Assembly (NCBI GenBank): GCA_902168115.1 | Contig: CABHPB010000090.1 | Span: forward strand, 1-58,828 | Source of the DNA: an uncultured Methylopila sp. | GTDB lineage: Bacteria > Pseudomonadota > Alphaproteobacteria > Rhizobiales > Methylopilaceae | DNA length: 58,828 bases | Reading direction: 5' to 3' | In this document: positions 46,316-55,685 of the stretch, piece by piece | How the letters are laid out: each line of letters opens with the position of its first letter | Position numbering within the stretch: position 1 is the stretch's first letter | Made by a program: the position numbers and the translations under genes | Notes under the pieces: generated by a model | Databases searched by the model: none | What the model was told of the DNA's origin: nothing | The model's input: the letters and a program-made list of their open reading frames with translations, nothing else

Positions 46316-47112
46316 ATGACGCAGTGGCCGCCCGACGTCATGTCGGCGGCGAGGCGCTGCGTGAGCGCGGGGATGTCGAGCTCCTCGGGCGTGGCGACGC
46401 CGAGCGCGATCAGCGCCGGCTTCATGGTCTGCAGCGTCCCGACCAGATAGGCGAGGCCGCCGCCGTCGAGGCCGGTCTCGATCCGGCAGGTGGCCTTCAG
46501 CGAGGCCGCCAGCCCGGCGGCGCGGAAGGCGCCGTAGAGCTTCGAGCCCATGTCCGGCTCCAGCCCGGACCGCGCGTAGAGCGAGACGATCCAGCCGACG
46601 CATTTCTCGAGCAGCGGGAAGGGCGGCGTCGCGGAGGTCGAGCCGATGTCCATCTCGGCGAATACGATCTTCCCGCCCGGCTTCACGAGCGCGGAGACGC
46701 CGCGGAGGATCGGCGTCGGATCCTTGAAGTGCAGCAGCAGGAAGCGGCCTGTCACCGCGTCGAATTTCTCGCCGCCGACGAGATCGGCGATGTCGCGCTT
46801 GGCGAACTCGACCTGGGACAGGCCCTTTGCTGCCGCGCGCCGCGCGGCGACGGCGAGCGCGTCGTCCGAGCGGTCGATCGCGAGCACCGATCCCGTCGGG
46901 CCGACGAGGCGGCCCGCCAGCATCGCGACGTCGCCGGCGCCGCAGCCGACGTCCAGGACCCGCATGCCGCTCGAAATTCCGGCCGCGGTCAAAATGGCTT
47001 CAGTGCCTTCGGCGAATAACTCCGCCTGTTTTTCCAGGCGTTCCAGTTCATCTCCCGCGTGACCCAAGATATATTGATTAGAATTTGAAGCGTTTTCCAT
47101 GTTTTCGCTCAT
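46279..47112 (-). CDS. SAM-dependent methyltransferase (UbiE-like class I)
   Basis: A 277-residue class I methyltransferase. SAM motif I is VLDVGCGAGDVAML, the adenine-binding acidic residue follows in LAIDRSDD, and motif RFLLLHFKDPTPILRGV / LVKPGGKIVFAEMD completes the site. The acceptor is unknown. Start uncertain: GTG 47121, ATG 47112 and ATG 47100 are in frame and none has a strong ribosome site. Its 3' end overlaps the end of the FeeM-like gene by 37 bp on the opposite strand. About 165 bp separate it from the divergent hydrolase gene. Confidence 0.83.
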   Translation of the reverse strand: MSENMENASNSNQYILGHAGDELERLEKQAELFAEGTEAILTAAGISSGMRVLDVGCGAGDVAMLAGRLVGPTGSVLAIDRSDDALAVAARRAAAKGLSQVEFAKRDIADLVGGEKFDAVTGRFLLLHFKDPTPILRGVSALVKPGGKIVFAEMDIGSTSATPPFPLLEKCVGWIVSLYARSGLEPDMGSKLYGAFRAAGLAASLKATCRIETGLDGGGLAYLVGTLQTMKPALIALGVATPEELDIPALTQRLAADMTSGGHCVIYPRLIGAWANR

Positions 47113-47278
47113 AACGTTCACGGTTTTTCTTGGGTTTAAGAAGATAGTTAACTGATGGCGAACATGCGGATGTTCGTCGATTCAGGGATCATAAACAGGT
47201 CCGTGACAATATAGGATAGTCGATCGACGCAAATCCGTTCGATCGGCCGCGCCGCCTCCTGCGAGGAAAGAGACAACC

Positions 47279-48241
47279 ATGGCCGAAGTCAAACGAGTGG
47301 AGCAGTTCGCAGCGGAGCCGATCCAGCTGCCTGTGCGTCCCCGCGGACCGGCGCTCGGGCTCGCCGAAGGCGGCGCCGAGGTCACCGACCGCGTGCTCGA
47401 GCTGACCCATGCGCGGATCGCGATCCGCGAAACGGCGGGCGCGGGACTTCCGTTCATCTTCCTGCACGGCAATTCGAGCTCGAAGGACGTGTTCGACCGG
47501 CAGATCCGCTCGCCCTTCGGACAGAGCCGGCGTTGCATCGCGATCGACCTCCCGGGCCACGGCGCCTCGAGCGACGCCTTCGATCCGAGCGCGACCTACT
47601 CGATCTCCGGCTATGCGGACGCCGTCGTCGAGGTGATGGAGACGCTCGACATCGACCAGGCGGCGCTGATCGGCTGGTCCGTCGGCGGCCATGTCGCGCT
47701 CGAGATCGCGGCGAGCTTCCCCGGCGTCGTCGGCGCCATGATCATCGGCGCGCCGCCGGTCCGTTCGGGGCTGCGCGGCGTCCTCGCCGGCTTCCGCCTG
47801 TCCGCCTCGACGCCGCTGCTCGGCACGCGCGACCTCAGCCGCGCGCAGGCGCTCGAACTCGCCGAGACCATCGTCGGCGCCGAGAACGCCGAGGCCGCCG
47901 CCGACTCCATCCTGCGCGCAGACGGCCGCGCGCGCGAGCTGCTGTTCCGCAGCCTGTTCCGCGGCGACCATGCGGACCAGCGCCGCACGGTCGAGACCAC
48001 CGAGGCGGCGATCGCGGTCGTCAACGGCGACAACGACCCGCTCGTGCGCGCCGGCGCCTTCGATCGCCCGCGCTATGCGGACCTGTGGAGCGGAACCTGC
48101 CACCGCATCCCCGGCGGCGGACACGCGCCCTTCCTGAAGGCGGCGCCGATCTTCAACCAGCTGCTCGGCCGCTTCGCCAGCGACATGGAGATCAGGGCGC
48201 GCGAGCTGCAGGAGCATCCGCGGCTCGTCTTCTCCGGCTGA
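47279..48241 (+). CDS. Alpha/beta-fold hydrolase
   Basis: A 320-residue hydrolase. Oxyanion motif FLHGNSSSKDVFDRQ near 61-75, DLPGHGASSDA, nucleophile S134 in GWSVGG, acid in NGDNDPL and catalytic His in GGGHAPF near 282. Substrate unknown. No signal peptide; the first 35 residues are an extension before the core fold. GAGGAAAGAG precedes ATG 47279. It converges on the malonyl-CoA decarboxylase gene with 12 bp between stops. Confidence 0.87.
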   Translation: MAEVKRVEQFAAEPIQLPVRPRGPALGLAEGGAEVTDRVLELTHARIAIRETAGAGLPFIFLHGNSSSKDVFDRQIRSPFGQSRRCIAIDLPGHGASSDAFDPSATYSISGYADAVVEVMETLDIDQAALIGWSVGGHVALEIAASFPGVVGAMIIGAPPVRSGLRGVLAGFRLSASTPLLGTRDLSRAQALELAETIVGAENAEAAADSILRADGRARELLFRSLFRGDHADQRRTVETTEAAIAVVNGDNDPLVRAGAFDRPRYADLWSGTCHRIPGGGHAPFLKAAPIFNQLLGRFASDMEIRARELQEHPRLVFSG

Positions 48242-48253
48242 AGCCGGCCCAGC

Positions 48254-49630
48254 CTATTTCGCGAGCTCGGTCTCGCCGGCCTTGACGTCGCTCGCCGGCT
48301 TCTGGCGGCGGGCGAGGCGCTTGACGGACGGCGAGGCGGCGACCTGGCCGCGCGCGAAGAAGGCCTCGTGGTTCGCCTCGATCTCTCCGAGATCGTAGAG
48401 GTAGTTCACCATCATCCCGTGCGCCTGCCTGACCGCGCGCGGCGACCGGTCGGCGAGGTAGTTCACCCGGTCGAGCCGGGCGCCGTTGCCGAGATGGAAG
48501 CGCGCGACCGGATCGACCGGCGCGTCGCGGCTGTTGCGGGCGTGGACGAGATACCAGGCGCAGGCGCGGGTCAGGATCGGGCGCAGCCGCTCGACCTTGT
48601 CGGGATCGTCCATCCAGGCGCGGTCCTCGAGATCGACCAGCGCGACCCGGTCCTCCGGCGACAGCGCGTCCGTGTCCTCCTTTTCGAGCTCGCGCGCGAG
48701 CCATGCGGCGAAGCCCGGCACCGGCGAGAGCGTCACGAAGGTCGCGATCTCCGGCAGCTCGTGGCGCAGGTCTTCGACCACCTGCTTGATCAGGAAGTTG
48801 CCGAAGGAGACGCCTCTCAGCCCGTCCTGGCAGTTCGAGATCGAATAGAACACCGCCGCGCCCGCGTCCTTCGCGGCGATCGGCGCGCGGCCGGGATCGA
48901 GCACCTCTGCGACGGTCGCCGGCATCGACGTCGTCAGCGCGACCTCGACGAAGATCAGCGGGTCGTCGACCAGCCGCGGATGGAAGAAGGCGAAGCAGCG
49001 CCGGTCGTCGGGCTCGACGCGGCGGCGTAGCTCGTCCCAGTCGTGGATCTCATGCACCGCCTCGTAGCGGATGATCTTCTCGAGCACGTTGGCCGGCGCG
49101 CCCCAGTCGATCGGGCGCAGCACCAGGAAGCCGCGGTTGAACCACGAGCTGAAGAGGTGGGAGAAGTCGTCGTCGACCACCTTGAGCGACTTGTCGTCCG
49201 CCAGCAGGCCGAGCAGCGCCTCGCGCATCTTGACCAGCGCCGCAACGCCCTCCGGGGCGAGCGCGAGGCGCCGGATCAGCTCCTGCCGCCGCGGCTCCGA
49301 CGCCGCGTTGACGGCCTGCGCCGCCTCCTGGGTCGGCTCCGCCCGCCACGCGGCGATGGCGTCCTCGAGCCGGGTCTCGTCGGGCCCGAAATCCTTGAGC
49401 ATCATGTCGAAGAAGGCGGCCCGGCTGGCCTCCTCGCTGACCAGCCAGGTCTGGACGATCTGGCTCGCGAGGGCGACGCGCGAAGCTTCGCCGCGGCCCT
49501 CCAGCAGAGCGTCGCAGGCGGCCTTCATGCCGCCGCGCGTCGGCGTCGCCTTCTGCGCAGGGCCGAGCAGGCGTCGCCCGCGCTCCGCGATGGAGGTGAG
49601 AAGGTCGCTGAAGAACGATGCGTCGCTCAT
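48254..49630 (-). CDS. Malonyl-CoA decarboxylase
   Basis: A 458-residue decarboxylase converting malonyl-CoA to acetyl-CoA. The helical N-domain (about 30-130) is followed by the catalytic acyltransferase-like domain with FSSWFNRGFLVLRPIDWG, FFHPRL, FYSISNCQDGLRGVSFGNF and TLSPVPGFAAWL; ACAWYLVHA and DPVARFHLGNGARL complete it. Length matches bacterial MatA-type enzymes. Malonyl-CoA synthetase (matB) and a malonate transporter usually sit alongside in Rhizobiales but are not here, so it may tune malonyl-CoA rather than serve malonate growth. Confidence 0.93.
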   Translation of the reverse strand: MSDASFFSDLLTSIAERGRRLLGPAQKATPTRGGMKAACDALLEGRGEASRVALASQIVQTWLVSEEASRAAFFDMMLKDFGPDETRLEDAIAAWRAEPTQEAAQAVNAASEPRRQELIRRLALAPEGVAALVKMREALLGLLADDKSLKVVDDDFSHLFSSWFNRGFLVLRPIDWGAPANVLEKIIRYEAVHEIHDWDELRRRVEPDDRRCFAFFHPRLVDDPLIFVEVALTTSMPATVAEVLDPGRAPIAAKDAGAAVFYSISNCQDGLRGVSFGNFLIKQVVEDLRHELPEIATFVTLSPVPGFAAWLARELEKEDTDALSPEDRVALVDLEDRAWMDDPDKVERLRPILTRACAWYLVHARNSRDAPVDPVARFHLGNGARLDRVNYLADRSPRAVRQAHGMMVNYLYDLGEIEANHEAFFARGQVAASPSVKRLARRQKPASDVKAGETELAK

Positions 49631-49714
49631 CGATCACCCCGAACCATGCCGACGCGCATCATATGGCGGCGGGGCCGGCGGGGACAGGGCCCGCGCGCAA
49701 TGGTTTGATGCGCG

Positions 49715-50218
49715 TCAGCCGGCGCCGTTCTTTGAGGCCTTGAACGGCGCCATGCCGGCGCGCGCGAGCTCGTCCGCCCGCTCGTTCTCCGGATGGCCGG
49801 CGTGGCCCTTCACCCAGCGCCACTCGATGTCCTGCGTCTTCAGCAGGTCGTCGAGCCGCATCCACAGGTCCTGGTTCTTGACCTGCTTCTTGTCGGCGGT
49901 CTTCCAGCCGTTTCGCTTCCAGCCGTGGATCCATTTGGTGACGCCGTCGCGCAGGTACTGGCTGTCGGTGTGAACGACCACGGCGCAGCGGCGCTTGAGC
50001 GCCTCGAGGCCCGAGATGGCGGCCAGCAGCTCCATGCGGTTGTTGGTCGTCAGCGCCTCTCCGCCGGAGAGTTCCTTTTCGGTCCCGCCGAAGCGCAGGA
50101 TCGCCCCCCAGCCGCCGGGGCCGGGATTTCCCGAGCAGGCGCCGTCGGTGAAGATCTCGACCGCGCCGGGCTGCGTCGGCGCGCCTTCCGGCGCCTCGCG
50201 CGCCGTCACGGCCGCCAC
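49715..50218 (-). CDS. rnhA: Ribonuclease HI
   Basis: A 167-residue endonuclease degrading RNA in RNA-DNA hybrids. Catalytic residues D25 ([16 protein letters not shown]), E63 ([10 protein letters not shown]), D85 (HTDSQYL) and D149 (ENERADELA) with H139 in KGHAGH are all present. The GTG start at 50218 overlaps the thrB stop by 13 bp on the same strand. Conserved pairing with thrB and ispH in alphaproteobacteria. Confidence 0.95.
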   Translation of the reverse strand: MAAVTAREAPEGAPTQPGAVEIFTDGACSGNPGPGGWGAILRFGGTEKELSGGEALTTNNRMELLAAISGLEALKRRCAVVVHTDSQYLRDGVTKWIHGWKRNGWKTADKKQVKNQDLWMRLDDLLKTQDIEWRWVKGHAGHPENERADELARAGMAPFKASKNGAG

Positions 50219-51174
50219 CCGAAGGCTTCGGCGCTTTCGGCCTGCTGATGGAAGCGCAGCTTCTTGAGGTACTCGAGCGGATCGAGCTTCTTCACCAGCG
50301 CGCCCGGCGGCGTGTCGAGCCAGTCGACGAGCCGCGTCAGCAGGAAGCGGATCGCCGCGCCGCGGGCGAGCGTCGGCAGCGCGTCGACCTCGGCGCCGGA
50401 CAGCGGCCGCGCGGCGTGGTAGGCGGCGAGCAGCGCCCGCCCCTTGGTGACGTTGAAGGAGGCGTCAGGCTCGAAGCACCAGGCGTTGAGGCAGATCGCG
50501 ACGTCATAGGCGAAGGCGTCGTCGCAGGCGAAGTAGAAGTCGATCAGCCCCGACAGCCGCTCGCCGAGGAACAGCACGTTGTTCGGAAACAGGTCCGCAT
50601 GGATGACGCCGCGCGGCAGGTCGAGCCTCGCGAAGGCGGCCTCCAGATGGTCGAGCTCGGCCGCGATCTCGGCGTCGAGGCCGTCGAGCACCACGTCGCT
50701 TCGCCCCCGCGCCGCCTCGGCGAGCGGCCGCCAGCCGGCGACCGAAAGCGCGTTGGGGCGGCGGATGGAAAAGCCCTCGGCCGCCGCGTGAAGCTCGGCG
50801 AGCGCGCGGCCGAGCGAGGCGCAGTGCCTGGCCGTCGGCCGTCGCACCGAGACGCCGTCGAGAAAGGTGACCAGCGCGGCCGGTCGCCCGCACAGGACCC
50901 GCAGCGCCTCACCGTCGCGGCCGCGAACGGGGAGCGGGCATTCGATGCCGCGCTCGGCCAGATGCTCCATCAGCCCGAGGAAGAACGGCAGGTCGCTCCG
51001 CTCCACCCGCTTTTCGTACAGCGTGAGGATGAAGCGCGCCTTGGTGGTGGCGAGCAGGTAGTTGGAGTTCTCGACGCCCTCGGCGATGCCCTTGAAGGAG
51101 ACGACGTCGCCGATGTCGTAGGCCGCCATGAAGGCGGCGAGATCGTCGTCGGTGACTTCGGTGTAGACGGCCAT
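50206..51174 (-). CDS. thrB: Homoserine kinase (APH-fold type)
   Basis: A 322-residue kinase of threonine synthesis, of the phosphotransferase (aminoglycoside kinase-like) fold used by alphaproteobacteria. [20 protein letters not shown] starts the family; [25 protein letters not shown] (catalytic loop, Asp in HADLFPNN) and [10 protein letters not shown] (Mg-binding) are intact. ATG 51174 taken although the frame stays open upstream into a repeat region that does not look coding. Overlaps rnhA downstream. In relatives ispH directly precedes it; here an inserted segment intervenes. Confidence 0.94.
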   Translation of the reverse strand: MAVYTEVTDDDLAAFMAAYDIGDVVSFKGIAEGVENSNYLLATTKARFILTLYEKRVERSDLPFFLGLMEHLAERGIECPLPVRGRDGEALRVLCGRPAALVTFLDGVSVRRPTARHCASLGRALAELHAAAEGFSIRRPNALSVAGWRPLAEAARGRSDVVLDGLDAEIAAELDHLEAAFARLDLPRGVIHADLFPNNVLFLGERLSGLIDFYFACDDAFAYDVAICLNAWCFEPDASFNVTKGRALLAAYHAARPLSGAEVDALPTLARGAAIRFLLTRLVDWLDTPPGALVKKLDPLEYLKKLRFHQQAESAEAFGWRP

Positions 51175-51256
51175 GCGAAGGGGAAGCTCGGCGAGAGGTG
51201 AGGGCGCGCTCCTCCTAAGGGCTCCCGCGCCCGGCCGCAATGCGACGCGCGGCGAA

Positions 51257-51313
51257 GCGCCACCCCCACCCTTCCCCTCCCCCTTGCGGCGAGGGGAAGG
51301 GTGGGGGTGGCGC
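51257..51313. repeat. Perfect 23-bp inverted repeat (C-rich/G-rich arms)
   Basis: Left arm 51257-51279 (GCGCCACCCCCACCC then TTCCCCTC) pairs perfectly with 51291-51313 around an 11-nt loop. A related but shorter palindrome (CCCCTCCCC-GCAA-GGGGGGAGGGG) is at 51388-51411, and both share the ACCCCCACCC block. This C/G-rich type recurs in intergenic DNA of many Rhizobiales. Confidence 0.85.
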
Positions 51314-51387
51314 CGGACAGAGCGGCGTCGCCTGCCGTCAAGCGGCGTCGCTGTCGGCGCTACGTTCTGAACCACCCCCACCCCTAG

Positions 51388-51411
51388 CCCCTCCCCGCAA
51401 GGGGGGAGGGG
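51388..51411. repeat. Second C/G-rich palindrome upstream of the transpeptidase gene
   Basis: CCCCTCCCC, tetraloop GCAA, then a G-rich arm ending GAGGGG. Preceded by CCACCCCCACCCC as in the element at 51257. Could fold as hairpin or, on the G-rich strand, contribute to a quadruplex. Confidence 0.7.
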
Positions 51412-51526
51412 AACAAGCGCAGCCGTTTCCGCGGCGGCCCGTTCACGTCCCGTTAGGAAAGCGGGGCCGATCGTAGGGGCGGGTCGAGCCAGTATTTCGG
51501 CCGCGTCATGTGGAGTAGCCGGCGAT

Positions 51527-52453
51527 ATGAGTCCGTCGTCGTCGCCCGCGAGGCCGATCGGCGTCGCGATCGTTCTCGCGCTTTCGCTTGCGCTCGCCGC
51601 CTGTTCGTCGGGCCGGCAGGCCAAGGTCAAGACAGGCGCGGTCACCGTCCAGACGGTCAGCCTGATGAAGCGGCTCGACATGCCGCGATCGGCGCCGATC
51701 CTCATCCGCGTCTTCAAGGAAGAGGCGGTGCTGGAGGTCTGGAAGCAGGAGGAGAACGGCCGCTACGGCCTCCTGCGCACCTACGAGATCTGCAAGTTCT
51801 CCGGCAAGCTCGGGCCGAAGCTGCGGCGCGGCGACAGGCAGGCGCCCGAAGGCTTCTACGCCATCGGCCGCAGCAGCCTGAACCCGTGGTCGCGCAACCA
51901 TCTCGCCTTCAACATCGGCTTCCCGAACGCCTATGACCGCTCGCTCGGCCGCACCGGCGACAGCATCATGGTGCATGGCGGCTGCAAGTCGGTCGGCTGC
52001 TACGCCATGACCCACAGCAAGGTGAACGAGATCTACGCGCTGGTGCGCGAGGCGCTGCAGTCGGGCCAGGACTCCGTGCCGTTCCAGGCGTTCCCGTTCC
52101 GCATGACGGAGGCCAACATGGCCCGGCACGCGGACGATCCGAACATGCCGTTCTGGGAGACGCTGAAGCCCGGCTACGACGCGCTCCAGAAGAGCGCGAG
52201 CCCGCTGCGCGTCGCCGCCTGCCCCGGCCGCTACCGCTACGCCCTCGGCCCGAAGGCGATGCGCGCGAGCGACGAGGAGATCTGCGAGTCCCAGAACCAG
52301 GTCGCGAGCTATGACGGCGGCCTTGGCCGCAGCGCGGGTTCAGGGCGGACGGACGTCTACGCCAGCCCGCGCCCCGCGCCGATGGCGTCGGGCTACGAGA
52401 GCTCGGAAGAGGTGGTGGACGACAGCGCCGAGGGCGTGGGCGCGCCTGAGTAA
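51527..52453 (+). CDS. YafK-family L,D-transpeptidase lipoprotein, second paralogue
   Basis: A 308-residue envelope enzyme. Lipobox LALAACSS (Cys26). Catalytic H150 and C158 in [13 protein letters not shown] fall at exactly the same residue numbers as in the paralogue at 29381, and [19 protein letters not shown] and [11 protein letters not shown] are shared blocks. It lacks the long Ala/Pro tail. It probably acts on peptidoglycan cross-links or protein attachment. It stands in opposite orientation between ispH and thrB, which are neighbours in related genomes, so it was probably inserted here. The ATG has only a weak ribosome site. Confidence 0.85.
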   Translation: MSPSSSPARPIGVAIVLALSLALAACSSGRQAKVKTGAVTVQTVSLMKRLDMPRSAPILIRVFKEEAVLEVWKQEENGRYGLLRTYEICKFSGKLGPKLRRGDRQAPEGFYAIGRSSLNPWSRNHLAFNIGFPNAYDRSLGRTGDSIMVHGGCKSVGCYAMTHSKVNEIYALVREALQSGQDSVPFQAFPFRMTEANMARHADDPNMPFWETLKPGYDALQKSASPLRVAACPGRYRYALGPKAMRASDEEICESQNQVASYDGGLGRSAGSGRTDVYASPRPAPMASGYESSEEVVDDSAEGVGAPE

Positions 52454-52472
52454 GGCGCGTCCGGCGGCCGTC

Positions 52473-53429
52473 TCAGGCCGCGGGCGCCCTCAGTTCCCTC
52501 GGCAGCGGGAAGAACACGTTCTCGTCCGCCGTCGAGATCGTCTCGATGGAGATCTCGTAGCGTTCGGCGAAGGCGCCGATGACCTCTTCGACGAGGACTT
52601 CGGGCGCCGAGGCGCCGGCGGTGACGCCGAGCGTGCGGATGTCGCCGAACACAGTCCAGTCGATGTCGGCCGCGCGCGCCACGAGCCGCGACTTCGCGCA
52701 GCCGGCGCGCTCGGCGACCTCGCGCAGGCGCTGCGAGTTCGAGGAATTCTCCGCCCCCACCACGATCAGCGCGTCGCACTCCGGCGCGACGCGCTTGACC
52801 GCCTCCTGCCGGTTGGTGGTCGCGTAGCAGATGTCTTCCTTGTGCGGCCCGTGGATCGCCGGGAAGCGGGACTTGAGGGCCGCAACGACGCTTGCGGTGT
52901 CGTCGACCGAAAGCGTTGTCTGCGTCGCATAGGCGAGGTCGACGTCCTCGGGGACGTCGAGGCGGGCGACGTCGTCTTCCGTCTCCACCAGGATGATCGC
53001 TCCGGCCGGCAGCTGCCCCATGGTGCCGACGACCTCGGGATGGCCGGCGTGCCCGATCAGCAGGACGAGGCGGCCGCGCTTGTGGTGGATTTCCGCCTCG
53101 CGATGGACCTTGGTGACCAGCGGGCAGGTGGCGTCGATCGCGATCAGGTTCCTGGCGCGCGCGACCTCCGGCACCGACCTCGGCACCCCGTGGGCGGAGA
53201 ACACCACGGGCGCGTCGCCGTCCGGCGCCTCCTCGAGCTCCTCGATGAACACCGCGCCCTTCGCCTTCAGCCCCTCGACCACATAGCGGTTGTGGACGAT
53301 CTCGTGCCGGACATAAACGGGCGCGCCGAAGCGCTTGAGCGCCGCCTCCACGACGTCGATCGCCCGCACCACCCCGGCGCAGAAGCCGCGCGGGGAGCAG
53401 AGCAGGATCGTGAGCGGCGGTTTCGCCAT
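52473..53429 (-). CDS. ispH: 4-hydroxy-3-methylbut-2-enyl diphosphate reductase
   Basis: A 318-residue iron-sulfur enzyme making IPP and DMAPP, the last step of the MEP isoprenoid pathway. The three cluster cysteines are C17 (SPRGFCAGV), C102 ([11 protein letters not shown]) and C201 ([10 protein letters not shown]); substrate-binding HEIVHN, FSAHGV, GHAGHPE and ENSSNSQRL are intact. ATG 53429 begins [11 protein letters not shown], the usual start; an ATG eight codons upstream is less likely. Converges on the transpeptidase stop, 19 bp apart. Confidence 0.95.
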   Translation of the reverse strand: MAKPPLTILLCSPRGFCAGVVRAIDVVEAALKRFGAPVYVRHEIVHNRYVVEGLKAKGAVFIEELEEAPDGDAPVVFSAHGVPRSVPEVARARNLIAIDATCPLVTKVHREAEIHHKRGRLVLLIGHAGHPEVVGTMGQLPAGAIILVETEDDVARLDVPEDVDLAYATQTTLSVDDTASVVAALKSRFPAIHGPHKEDICYATTNRQEAVKRVAPECDALIVVGAENSSNSQRLREVAERAGCAKSRLVARAADIDWTVFGDIRTLGVTAGASAPEVLVEEVIGAFAERYEISIETISTADENVFFPLPRELRAPAA

Positions 53430-53595
53430 AGGCGCAAGCGTTCGCGGTGGCATGGTCCGGGTCGTGATGGGGCGTGCCGGCCTGCAGTGTCAAGGGATCG
53501 TCGGCGCATCGCGCCGCGGCTTTTCAAGCCGCGCGGCCGCTTGCTATAAACCCCGCCGCCGCACGGCGGGCGCGGCGAAAAGGCGAGGTGGTGAC

Positions 53596-54246
53596 ATGCG
53601 TTGCGTTTCTGTCTTCCGCCGCTCCGACGCAGCCTTCCGGGCGCGGAGCGCCGCTGTCGTTGCGATCTGCCTCGGCCTTTCGGCCTGCGGGACCGTCGAT
53701 CCGAACGACCCGAACCGGGCGACCGCCAATCCCGGCGTCGGCACCAAGCTGCTGCTCGGCAACGCCAATCCCGGGCCGCTGACGCCGCCGGTCGACAACG
53801 CGATCAAGAACGACTGCCCGCCGATCGAGGTTCTGGACGGCACCGCGTCGTACCGCGTCTATGACGGCCAGGAGAACGACCCGTTCTCGCTGCGCTGGCA
53901 GGCCGCGATCGCCGAGACGGCGCGCGAGTGCTCAGGCCTCGGCGTCGAGGCGGCCATCAAGGTGGGCGTGGTCGGCCGCGTCATCATCGGGCCCAAGGGC
54001 GCGCCCGGCACCGTCCGCGTGCCGCTCAGGATCGCTGTGGTCGACGACGCGAACAAGCCGCTCTACTCGCAGGTCCAGCAGATCGACGTCCCGGTGCCGC
54101 CCGGCCAGTCCATCGCGAACTTCACGCGCGTGCAGGAAGACATCGTCGTGCCGATTCCGGCCAACCGCTTCCGCGGATGGCGCATCCTCGTCGGCTACGA
54201 CCCGAAGGGCTCGCCCGAACCGAAAACCGCGCGCCACAGGGGCTGA
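53596..54246 (+). CDS. Hypothetical lipoprotein, unrecognised family
   Basis: A 216-residue protein with signal peptide and lipobox (GLSACG, Cys31). The mature part has no family I recognise with certainty; it contains a beta-rich domain with NDPFSLRWQAAIAETAREC, VGRVIIGPKGAPGTVRVPL and QEDIVVPIPANRF, which suggests a conserved alphaproteobacterial envelope lipoprotein. AGGTGGTGAC lies before ATG 53596. The 5' region holds two small GC hairpins (about 53514-53575). The next gene follows 48 bp later. Confidence 0.8.
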   Translation: MRCVSVFRRSDAAFRARSAAVVAICLGLSACGTVDPNDPNRATANPGVGTKLLLGNANPGPLTPPVDNAIKNDCPPIEVLDGTASYRVYDGQENDPFSLRWQAAIAETARECSGLGVEAAIKVGVVGRVIIGPKGAPGTVRVPLRIAVVDDANKPLYSQVQQIDVPVPPGQSIANFTRVQEDIVVPIPANRFRGWRILVGYDPKGSPEPKTARHRG

Positions 54247-54294
54247 CGCGCCCGACGCCGGCCCAGCCGTCGTGCATCCACGGAGAGAAGTCGC

Positions 54295-55272
54295 GTGACG
54301 TCAGACGCAGCCGCCGCGCCCGCCGTGCTCTCCATCGGCCGCACCATGCTCGAGGCCGACGCGCTGCTGGCCGGGCGGTTCGAGGTGGTCGACGGACGGG
54401 CGGCACCGCTCGCCGACGTGCTGGCGAGACGCGGCGCCGACATCCGCGCCGTGATGACGCGCGGCGGCGAAAAGGTGCCCGCCGACCTGATCGACCGGCT
54501 TCCCAACCTCGAGATCATCGCCAATCTCGGCGTCGGCTACGACAAGGTCGACTGCGCGGCCGCCGAGCGGCGAGGGGTGATCGTCACCAACACGCCGGGC
54601 GTCCTCACCGACGAGGTGGCCGACTTCACGATCGGCCTGCTGCTCGCGACGATCCGCCAGATCCCGCAGTCCGACCGCTACGTCCGGTCCGGGGAGTGGT
54701 CGGAAAAGCCGTTCCGCCTCAGCGCCTCGCTGCGCGACCGCACGATCGGGATCGTCGGCATGGGGCAGATCGGTCTCGCGATCGCGCGGCGGCTCGAGCC
54801 CTTCGGTCGTCCGATCGCCTATCACACCCGGCGACAGATCGAGGGGCTGGACTACGCCTACTATCCGAGCGCGCGCGCGCTCGCGGCGGCGGTGGACACG
54901 CTGATCCTGATCCTGCCCGGCGGTCCGGCCACCGAAAAGTTGATCGACGCGCAGACGCTGACCGCGCTCGGGCCGAACGGCGTGCTGATCAACGTCGCGC
55001 GCGGGACGGTCGTGGACGAGGCCGCGCTCGTCGAGGCGCTCGCGAGCGGGGCGATCGCCGCGGCGGGCCTCGACGTGTTCGAGCGCGAGCCGCACCCCTC
55101 GCCGAAGCTGCTCGAGCTCGACAATGTCGTGCTCTGCCCGCATGTCGGGTCGGGCACGGTCCACACCCGCGGCCGCATGGCCGCGCTCGGCGTCGAGAAC
55201 CTGGTGTCCTGGTTCGACGGCCGCGGGCCGGTTACACCTGTTCCGGAGACGCCCTGGCCGCGCCCGGCCTGA
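54295..55272 (+). CDS. D-isomer-specific 2-hydroxyacid dehydrogenase (glyoxylate/hydroxypyruvate reductase-like)
   Basis: A 325-residue NAD(P)-dependent dehydrogenase. The nucleotide fold shows GIVGMGQIGLAIARRL with HTRRQ after it (an Arg in place of the acidic residue, favouring NADPH). Catalytic Arg is in NVARGTVVDE, Glu in FEREP, His in CPHVGSGT. These and the YDKVDCAAAERRGV block resemble GhrB-type enzymes that reduce glyoxylate or hydroxypyruvate. GTG 54295 has GGAGAGAAG upstream. Substrate inferred from family only; hyi at 19006 would share hydroxypyruvate. Confidence 0.88.
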   Translation: MTSDAAAAPAVLSIGRTMLEADALLAGRFEVVDGRAAPLADVLARRGADIRAVMTRGGEKVPADLIDRLPNLEIIANLGVGYDKVDCAAAERRGVIVTNTPGVLTDEVADFTIGLLLATIRQIPQSDRYVRSGEWSEKPFRLSASLRDRTIGIVGMGQIGLAIARRLEPFGRPIAYHTRRQIEGLDYAYYPSARALAAAVDTLILILPGGPATEKLIDAQTLTALGPNGVLINVARGTVVDEAALVEALASGAIAAAGLDVFEREPHPSPKLLELDNVVLCPHVGSGTVHTRGRMAALGVENLVSWFDGRGPVTPVPETPWPRPA

Positions 55273-55287
55273 GCCGCGGCCCGGCGC

Positions 55288-55503
55288 TCAGTCCGAGCCG
55301 TCCAGCGTGAAGCCGATCTTCAGCGCGACCTGGAAGTGCGCGACCTTGCCGTTCTCGACGTGGCCGCGCGTCTCCACGACCTCGAACCACTTGATGTTGC
55401 GCACGGTCTTCGCGGCTTCCGCGACCGCGCTCTGGATGGCGTCGTCGATCGAGGACGGCGAGGATCCGACGATCTCGATCACCTTGTAGGTGTGCTTGGA
55501 CAT
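55288..55503 (-). CDS. Dodecin (flavin-binding dodecamer)
   Basis: A 71-residue protein that stores or buffers flavins as a dodecamer. W39 in NIKWFEVVETRGH is the flavin-stacking tryptophan; VIEIVGSSPSSIDDAIQSAV and FQVALKIGFTLD are standard. GGAGGAG lies well placed before ATG 55503. It converges on the 2-hydroxyacid dehydrogenase stop, 15 bp apart. Confidence 0.95.
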   Translation of the reverse strand: MSKHTYKVIEIVGSSPSSIDDAIQSAVAEAAKTVRNIKWFEVVETRGHVENGKVAHFQVALKIGFTLDGSD

Positions 55504-55685
55504 GGCGCTCCTCCGCTGCGTTCCATGTCAAACGGTCGAGACCCGGCTGGAGTTGCAGCCGCGGGCGCCGATCGTCCGCGAAAGCCGCCAACCGGTTGGG
55601 TCTCGGCCGAAATGAGGCTTGGTTGCAGGACCCGTTAACCGCGCACGTGTAAATTATATCAAACGACAAGCGGTAACAGGGCGCC

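Larger units (their letters stand above)
51175..51526. other. 352-bp intergenic region upstream of thrB holding GC-rich hairpins
   Basis: No gene. It contains a perfect 23-bp inverted repeat and a second C/G-rich palindrome, annotated separately, and must hold the thrB and transpeptidase promoters (divergent genes). Confidence 0.6.

Noticed and set aside
51250-51420. A CRISPR-like reading of the C/G-rich repeats
   Set aside because: Only two unequal palindromes without regular spacers and no cas genes anywhere in the window.
51175-51717. A longer thrB starting upstream at 51717
   Set aside because: The extension passes through the GC-rich palindromes and the start of the opposite transpeptidase gene and is not conserved-looking; homologues start at MAVYTEV.
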